NCBI GenBank assembly: GCA_023460935.1
Contig: JAEWOI010000022.1
Coordinates: 62,001-126,000, forward strand
Source: Actinomycetes bacterium
Lineage (GTDB): Bacteria > Actinomycetota > Actinomycetes > Propionibacteriales > Propionibacteriaceae
DNA length: 64,000 nucleotides
Direction: 5' to 3'
Part shown: in pieces, positions 59,267-64,000 of the stretch
How the letters are laid out: each line of letters opens with the position of its first letter
How positions within the stretch are numbered: the stretch's first letter is position 1
Notes under the pieces: generated by a model
What the model was told of the DNA's origin: nothing
Database searches by the model: none
The model's input: only the letters and a program-made list of their open reading frames with translations
Translations under genes and position numbers: made by a program

Positions 59267-59683
59267 ATGGATTCACTGCTCGGGCTGGCCAGCGACCTGC
59301 GGATCGCGTGCCAGCGGGTCAGCCGCCGCGTCCGCTACGAGTCGGGCGCCGAGCTCGCCCCGCACCTGGTCAGCGCCCTGAGCAACCTGCGCAAGCACGC
59401 CATGACCCCCGGCGAACTGGCCGAGGTGGAGCGGGTCAGCGCACCGAGCATGACCAGGACCATCAACTGCCTGGCCGAGCGCGGTCTGGTGACGCGCGCC
59501 GGCAACCCGGACGACGGCCGCTCGAAGGTCGTCTCGCTGACCGCGGAGGGCGAGGCTGCCCTGGAGCGGGTCAGCCGGGCGAGGGACGACTGGATGGTGC
59601 ACCAGATCGAAGGACTGACGAAGGAGGAGAGGGCCTTGCTGAGTGAGGCGACCAGGCTGTTGAACCGGGTGGTCGGACGATGA
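59267..59683 (+). CDS. MarR family repressor
   Basis: The 138-residue winged-helix protein has MTPGELAEVERVSAPSMTRT as recognition helix-turn-helix, the wing AGNPDDGRSKVVSLTAEG and a C-terminal dimer helix. It should bind the palindrome covering its own promoter and repress itself and the exporter gene, with which it overlaps by four bases (ATGA). The inducing ligand is unknown. Confidence 0.93.
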   Translation: MDSLLGLASDLRIACQRVSRRVRYESGAELAPHLVSALSNLRKHAMTPGELAEVERVSAPSMTRTINCLAERGLVTRAGNPDDGRSKVVSLTAEGEAALERVSRARDDWMVHQIEGLTKEERALLSEATRLLNRVVGR

Positions 59684-60966
59684 GCGCTGTCACCGTGGAA
59701 CGGGTGCCGCTGTTCTCGTCCCTCGCGATCCGGAACTACCGGCTGTTCTTCCTCGGCGGCTTCGTCTCCAACATCGGCACCTGGATGGCGAGGGTCGCCC
59801 AGGACTGGCTGGTGCTCACGGTGCTCACGCAGAACTCTGCGATCGCCCTCGGCATCGTCACCGGGCTGCAGTTCCTGCCCACCGCCGTCCTTGCGCCGTG
59901 GGCCGGCACCTTCGCCGACCGCTTCCCCAAGCGCAAGCTGCTGATGGTCACCCAGTTCGGGCTGGCGGTGACGGGGCTGGCGCTGGCCGTCCTGGTGCTT
60001 GGCGGCTGGGTGACCCTGTGGCAGGTCTACCTGCTGGCCATGCTGCAGGGCGTCGCAGCCGCCTTCGACACCCCGGCCCGGCAGGCGTTCGCACCCGAGA
60101 TGGTGCCGAGGCACCTGATCGCCAACTCGGTCGGGCTGAACACCACCTCGTTCCACGCGGCCCGACTGGTGGGCCCGGCCGTGGCCGGCCTGACGATCGC
60201 GTGGTGGGGCGTCGGCCCCGCCCTGCTGGTGAACGCCCTGAGCTTCGTCGCGGTGCTGGTGGCGCTGGCAGCGATGCGCCCGGAAGAGCTCAGCCGGCCG
60301 CCGGTGGTGCCGTCCGGTCGGGGCGGGGTGCTGGAGGGCATCCGGTACGTGCGCGGCCGTCCCGACATCATGCTGCTGCTGTTCGTCGTGTTCATGCTGG
60401 GCACCTTCGGGCTGAACTTCCAGCTGACGAACTCGCTGATGGCGACCGCGGCGTTCCACGTCGGCCCGGAGCAGTTCGGGCTGATGGGCACAGTGCTCGC
60501 GCTCGGCTCGCTGAGTGCCGGCCTGCTGGCTGCGCGGCGCACCCAGATCCGGCTGCGGCTGATCCTCTCCGCACTGGCCGGCTTCACCCTGGCCACGGCG
60601 CTGCTCGCCGTGGCGCCGAGCTACACCTGGTACGTCCTGCTGCTGGTGCCCACCGGCCTGTGCGCACTGACAGTGATGACGGCTGCCAACACCTCGGTGC
60701 AGATGGCGGTCGACCCGGTGATGCGGGGCAGGGTGATGGCGCTCTACATGGCGATCTTCCTCGGCGGCACCCCGCTGGGCTCGCCACTGATCGGCTGGAT
60801 CGGCGACGCCTGGGGCCCGCGGTGGACCATCGCGATCGGCTCGATCGCCTGTGGGCTTACCGTGCTGGTGGCCGGGCTGTACCTCCTGCGCCGCAACGGC
60901 TGGGACTGGCCCTGGCGCCGCAGCGCCGACGAGGACCTCCTCGAGGTGCCGGACGCCGCCCGCTGA
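59680..60966 (+). CDS. MFS transporter, EntS-type exporter
   Basis: The 428-residue protein has 11-12 spans and the MFS_3-type marks FFLGGFVSNIGTWMARVAQD, GTFADRFPKRKLLM, QGVAAAFDTPARQAFAPEMV and VGPAVAGLTIAWWG. Relatives export siderophores or drugs. The MarR gene directly upstream suggests efflux of the compound that relieves repression. A large palindrome follows the gene. Confidence 0.9.
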   Translation: MSAVTVERVPLFSSLAIRNYRLFFLGGFVSNIGTWMARVAQDWLVLTVLTQNSAIALGIVTGLQFLPTAVLAPWAGTFADRFPKRKLLMVTQFGLAVTGLALAVLVLGGWVTLWQVYLLAMLQGVAAAFDTPARQAFAPEMVPRHLIANSVGLNTTSFHAARLVGPAVAGLTIAWWGVGPALLVNALSFVAVLVALAAMRPEELSRPPVVPSGRGGVLEGIRYVRGRPDIMLLLFVVFMLGTFGLNFQLTNSLMATAAFHVGPEQFGLMGTVLALGSLSAGLLAARRTQIRLRLILSALAGFTLATALLAVAPSYTWYVLLLVPTGLCALTVMTAANTSVQMAVDPVMRGRVMALYMAIFLGGTPLGSPLIGWIGDAWGPRWTIAIGSIACGLTVLVAGLYLLRRNGWDWPWRRSADEDLLEVPDAAR

Positions 60967-60993
60967 CCACCTTGCGCCCCGAAATCCGACCTT

Positions 60994-61053
60994 GCGCCGC
61001 CAAACCCCACCCCGCGCCTCATCCATGAGGCGCAGAGTGGGGTTAGGCGGCGC
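60994..61053. terminator. 60-nt near-perfect palindrome at a convergent junction
   Basis: Nested arms GCGCCGCC, AACCCCAC and GCGCCTCAT pair with ATGAGGCGC, GTGGGGTT and GGCGGCGC around a two-base centre, with only single-base and three-base internal mismatches. It lies in the 152-base gap between the exporter and the acyl-CoA ligase genes and probably ends both transcripts. Confidence 0.8.
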
Positions 61054-61118
61054 AGAGTGGCCCCGGGGGGTCGGTCGGAGGGGCAGCCGTGGACGGCCGC
61101 GTCGCGGGTCGGCGAGGG

Positions 61119-62801
61119 TCAGCCCGGATGGGCGGCCAGGAACTCCTCGCGTACCTGCTTGCGCAGCACCTTGCCCAGCATCGAGCGGGGCAGGTCGTCG
61201 ACCGCGACGATCTGGCGCGGCACCTTGTACCCGGCCACGCGCTCGCGGCAGTAGGCGCGTAGCGCTTCCTCATCCAGGCTGACCCCGGGCCGCAGCACGA
61301 CCACGGCCACCACCCGCTCCCCGCCGCTGGGCGCCGGGACGCCCACCACGGCCACGTCCGTCACCTCCGGGTGGCTGCGCAGCACGGCCTCCACCTCGGA
61401 CGGCGACACGTTGAACCCGCCGGTGATGATCAGCTCCTTGACCCGGTCGACGATGGTGGTGAACCCGTCGGCGTCGACGGTGACGACGTCACCGGTGCGC
61501 AGCCAGCCGCCCGGCAGCAGGGTGCGCGCAGTGTCCTCGGGGTTGTTCCAGTAGCCGCCGAAGACCTGCGGGCCCTTGATCAGCAGCTCCCCCCGCTCGC
61601 CGGCGGCGACCTCACGGGTGGGGTCCTCGGTGTCCACCACCCGCATGTAGGTGCTCGGGAACGGGATGCCGATGGTGCCCGTCCGGCGGGAAGGGTGGAA
61701 CGGGTTGCCGAGGCACACCGGCGAGGCCTCGGTCATCCCGTAGCCCTCGACCAGCAGGCCGCCGGAGACGCTCTCCCACAGCTCCACAACGGAGTCGGGC
61801 AGGTTCATCGCTCCGGAGATGCAGTACTTGGCCGACCTCAGGCTCACCCCGCGCTCCTTCGCGCGCTGGGCGGTCTTCTCGTAGATCGGCGGGACAGCGC
61901 AGTAGACCGTTGGCGGCGACTTCCTGGCTGCGTCCAGCACCAGGTCGACGTCGAACGCCGGGAAGATCACCAGCCGCGCCTGCTTGAGGATTCCGTAGGT
62001 GAGGAAGAGCGTCATGCCGAACGCGTGGAACATCGGCAGGATCGCGTAGAACACCTCCTTGCGGTACTGCGCGCCGTACATCCAGGCCTCGCCCTGGCGG
62101 GCGTTCGCGAACAGGTTCAGGTGGCTCAGCATCGCGCCCTTGGGCACGCCAGTGGTGCCGGACGTGTACTGGATCACAGCCAGGTCCAGCACGTCCGGAC
62201 GGGGATGCGAGGCCGCCAGCGGCGGCGCGGCCAGCAGCTTGCGCCAGGGGATCGTCCCGGGCGCCGGCTGGGTCAGCCGGTCGCGGGTGGCGCGCAGCTT
62301 CGGCACCGGCAGCTGCAGCGCCAGGCGCTTCAGCGGCGGGAACGCGTCCAGCAGGTTCACCGAGACCACGTGCTGCAGCGGGATGTCGTCGGGCAGCGAG
62401 CGCAGCTTGGCCACTGCTGCGTCCCAGCAGATCGCCACCCTGGCGGCGTGGTCCTCGAACAGGTGCCGCAACTCGCGCTCGGTGTACAGCGGGTTGTGCT
62501 CGACCACCACCGCGCCCAGCCGCAGGATCGCGTAGAACGCGACCACGTGCTGGGGGCAGTTGGGCAACACCATTGCCACCCGGTCCCCGGCCTGGACGCC
62601 GAGCCGGCGCAGGCCCTCGGCTGCCCGTTCGATCTGGTCGCCGAGCTGGGCGTAAGTGGTGGTGCGGCCGAAGAACTCGGTGGCCACGGCATCCCCGGCC
62701 TCGGCCACCGACCGCTCGTACAGCGCGACCAGCGACTCGGTCGGCAATTCGATCTCGGCCGGGACCCCCGGCTGGTAGTGCCTCACCCAGGGTGCGTCCA
62801 T
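61119..62801 (-). CDS. AMP-forming acyl-CoA synthetase, long-chain type
   Basis: The 560-residue adenylate-forming enzyme has P-loop YTSGTTGVPKGAMLSH, A5 motif VEGYGMTEASPV, A7 GWLRTGDVV and A8 DRVKELIITGGFNVSPSEVE, with the catalytic Lys in SMLGKVLRKQVR. It activates a carboxylate, most likely a long-chain fatty acid, with ATP and CoA. The start ATG 62801 has TAGGGT seven bases upstream and no strong ribosome site. Confidence 0.92.
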   Translation of the reverse strand: MDAPWVRHYQPGVPAEIELPTESLVALYERSVAEAGDAVATEFFGRTTTYAQLGDQIERAAEGLRRLGVQAGDRVAMVLPNCPQHVVAFYAILRLGAVVVEHNPLYTERELRHLFEDHAARVAICWDAAVAKLRSLPDDIPLQHVVSVNLLDAFPPLKRLALQLPVPKLRATRDRLTQPAPGTIPWRKLLAAPPLAASHPRPDVLDLAVIQYTSGTTGVPKGAMLSHLNLFANARQGEAWMYGAQYRKEVFYAILPMFHAFGMTLFLTYGILKQARLVIFPAFDVDLVLDAARKSPPTVYCAVPPIYEKTAQRAKERGVSLRSAKYCISGAMNLPDSVVELWESVSGGLLVEGYGMTEASPVCLGNPFHPSRRTGTIGIPFPSTYMRVVDTEDPTREVAAGERGELLIKGPQVFGGYWNNPEDTARTLLPGGWLRTGDVVTVDADGFTTIVDRVKELIITGGFNVSPSEVEAVLRSHPEVTDVAVVGVPAPSGGERVVAVVVLRPGVSLDEEALRAYCRERVAGYKVPRQIVAVDDLPRSMLGKVLRKQVREEFLAAHPG

Positions 62802-62808
62802 GCCAGCG

Positions 62809-62814
62809 ACCCTA
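62809..62814 (-). promoter_or_regulatory. -10 box, leaderless acyl-CoA synthetase gene
   Basis: TAGGGT on the minus strand ends seven bases before ATG 62801. Confidence 0.4.
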
Positions 62815-62893
62815 GTGCCAGCCGGGGTGGCCGCGGGGCGGGAACGGCGGGCCCGCCGGCCCCGCGCCGTGCGGGGCAGCGGACGGGCAGGGG

Positions 62894-63379
62894 CTAGAGG
62901 TCCACCACCTCGTTGTCGCCCTCCACCCGCTTGCCGGTGACGGCGGACTTGACCAGGTTCACCAGCTGGGTGACCCGGCCACCGGGGGAGTCCCAGTACT
63001 CGGCGGTGTCCCCGGCCACCTCGATCAGCACGTTGTTCGGGTTCTCCGGGCCGCCCTCGAGCCAGGCGTCGGTGAAGGTGTCCCACAGCTCCTGCAGCTT
63101 GGCGACGTCGTCGACCACCCGGGCCGTTCCGGACACCGACACCCACGACCCCGAGCCGCTGTAGGCGACGTTCACGGCCGGGTTCGCCTGCAGCGCGCGC
63201 ACCTTCGGGGTGTCGCGCTCGGTGATGAAGTAGATGGTGCCGTCGAAGTCGACATCCTGGGTGGCCATCGGGTGCGACACCAGCCGTCCGTCCAGGTCGG
63301 TGTGGGTGAGCATCGCCACCCGGGTGTCCCGGATCAGCTCGGTGACCTTCTGGTGGGCGCCGGCGGTCGGTTCGGTCAT
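62894..63379 (-). CDS. Pyridoxamine 5'-phosphate oxidase-like, general stress protein 26 type
   Basis: The 161-residue protein has the split-barrel flavin/F420-binding fold: AMLTHTDLDGRLVSHPMATQ, IYFITERDTPKVRALQAN and VAYSGSGSWVSVSGTARVV. Relatives are stress-induced FMN or F420 binding proteins of uncertain activity. GAGGAG lies nine bases before the ATG. No partner gene is evident. Confidence 0.87.
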   Translation of the reverse strand: MTEPTAGAHQKVTELIRDTRVAMLTHTDLDGRLVSHPMATQDVDFDGTIYFITERDTPKVRALQANPAVNVAYSGSGSWVSVSGTARVVDDVAKLQELWDTFTDAWLEGGPENPNNVLIEVAGDTAEYWDSPGGRVTQLVNLVKSAVTGKRVEGDNEVVDL

Positions 63380-63489
63380 GGTTCGCTGCTCCTCGTTGGG
63401 GGTCGTCGGTCCTCCCCGGTAGCTACCCGATCACCGGCTGCGCAACCCCCACCGCTTGTCCGGTCCCGCCCCGGGGTACCCCTTGAGGC

Positions 63490-64000
63490 ATGAGCACCCC
63501 ACAGCCCGAGCGGCACGGTGACCGTGAAGCAGCACGCACGCACAGCCAGGACCCCCGGCCGACGCCGGCGGCGCCCGGACGCGACCGGACCGACGCCCCG
63601 GACGCGCCGATCGACCCCCGCACCGATGCCCGTGTCCGGCGCGGGGACGTGGTCGCCAACGAGCGCGCCCGTTTCGGCGGGGTGAAGGTCGGCTCGGCGT
63701 TCTTCGGCTGGCTGGCCGCCACCGGCATGACGGTGATCCTCACCGCGCTGCTGGCCGGCGCGGGAACCGCGATCGGCCTGGCGACGAACACCGACCTGGG
63801 CACCGCGGCCGGGACGGCCGACCCGGTGACGATCGGCATCGCCGGCATCGTCGCGCTCGGCGTGATCGTGTTCGTCGCCTACTACTGCGGCGGCTACGTC
63901 GCCGGACGGATGGCCCGGTTCAACGGGCTCAGCCAGGGCGCCGCGGTGTGGGTGTGGGCGGTCGCCGTTGCGCTGCTCGTCGCACTGGTCAGCGCGGCCG
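63490..64000 (+). CDS. Membrane protein, 3' end cut by window edge
   Basis: The visible 170 residues have a hydrophilic N-terminus rich in Asp/Arg/Pro (1-55), then VANERARFGGVKVGSAFFGW, a span at about 72-100, a second near 118-136 (FVAYYCGGYVAGRMARFNGL) and the start of a third. No enzymatic motif is seen. Actinobacterial proteins with the CGGYVAGRMARFNG motif are uncharacterised. TTGAGG lies close to the ATG. Confidence 0.72.
   Translation, partial: MSTPQPERHGDREAARTHSQDPRPTPAAPGRDRTDAPDAPIDPRTDARVRRGDVVANERARFGGVKVGSAFFGWLAATGMTVILTALLAGAGTAIGLATNTDLGTAAGTADPVTIGIAGIVALGVIVFVAYYCGGYVAGRMARFNGLSQGAAVWVWAVAVALLVALVSAA

Noticed and set aside
1..64000. CRISPR arrays, insertion sequences, prophage genes
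   Set aside because: No regularly spaced repeat-spacer units, transposase or phage motifs were seen. The repeats found are short hairpin elements.

Overview
The window is 64 kb of high-GC chromosomal DNA carrying a replication-origin region. The order gyrA-gyrB-(cassette)-dciA-recF-dnaN-dnaA on the minus strand, then rpmH-rnpA-yidD-yidC-jag-rsmG-parA-parB on the plus strand, marks an actinobacterial origin. An actinobacterium is also supported by DUF3566 and tRNA-Ile after gyrA, a MurJ fused to a pseudokinase next to a DUF6049 protein, DUF5997, a GAF-ANTAR regulator, frequent GTG starts and many apparently leaderless genes. Gene content (SURF1, GlpABC, SorC regulators) fits the Propionibacteriales best; that placement is an inference, no rRNA is present.

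Layout. 1-2.0 kb: a truncated hybrid histidine kinase divergent from CsbD and a tiny membrane protein behind a SigB-like promoter. 2.1-6.1 kb: a convergent, overlapping pair made of a membrane/Rossmann-like/RyR-domain protein and a TIR-TM-glycerophosphodiesterase fusion; this is the best candidate for an undescribed system. 6.3-11.5 kb: accessory metabolism and regulation (ACT protein, LLM-type flavin oxidoreductase, GH13 enzyme, LysR effector domain without HTH, DUF5997, GAF-ANTAR). 11.6-17.4 kb: tRNA-Ile, DUF3566, gyrA, gyrB. 17.7-25.2 kb: a sugar cassette (FGGY kinase, SIS isomerase, ribose-type ABC importer, SorC regulator, epimerase) lodged between gyrB and dciA. 25.2-30.0 kb: dciA, recF, dnaN, oriC, dnaA. 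30.3-35.4 kb: rpmH to parB with two parS sites, one inside parA.

35.4-43.0 kb: an overlapping minus-strand group (aminotransferase, D-Ala-D-Ala ligase, SURF1, DUF3817, GNAT), thioredoxin and its reductase, a methyltransferase and yaaA. 43.1-51.4 kb: a glycerol regulon (glpABC, SorC-type regulator, glpF, glpK) with palindromic candidate operators. 51.5-57.0 kb: MurJ-pseudokinase and its DUF6049 partner. 57.0-64 kb: CCA-adding enzyme, HAD hydrolase, MarR-MFS pair with a palindromic operator, acyl-CoA synthetase-like ligase, a PPOX-family protein and a truncated membrane protein.

How it works together: origin firing and segregation (DnaA, DnaN, RecF, GyrAB, ParAB-parS), ribosome/RNase P/membrane insertion (RpmH, RnpA, YidD, YidC), glycerol uptake, phosphorylation and oxidation (GlpF, GlpK, GlpABC) and import plus phosphorylation/epimerisation of an unidentified sugar. 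Non-coding highlights are 19-7-19 hairpin repeats in origin-proximal gaps, a 60-nt near-perfect palindrome at a convergent junction, and TANNNT boxes 6-8 nt before the start codon of nine genes.
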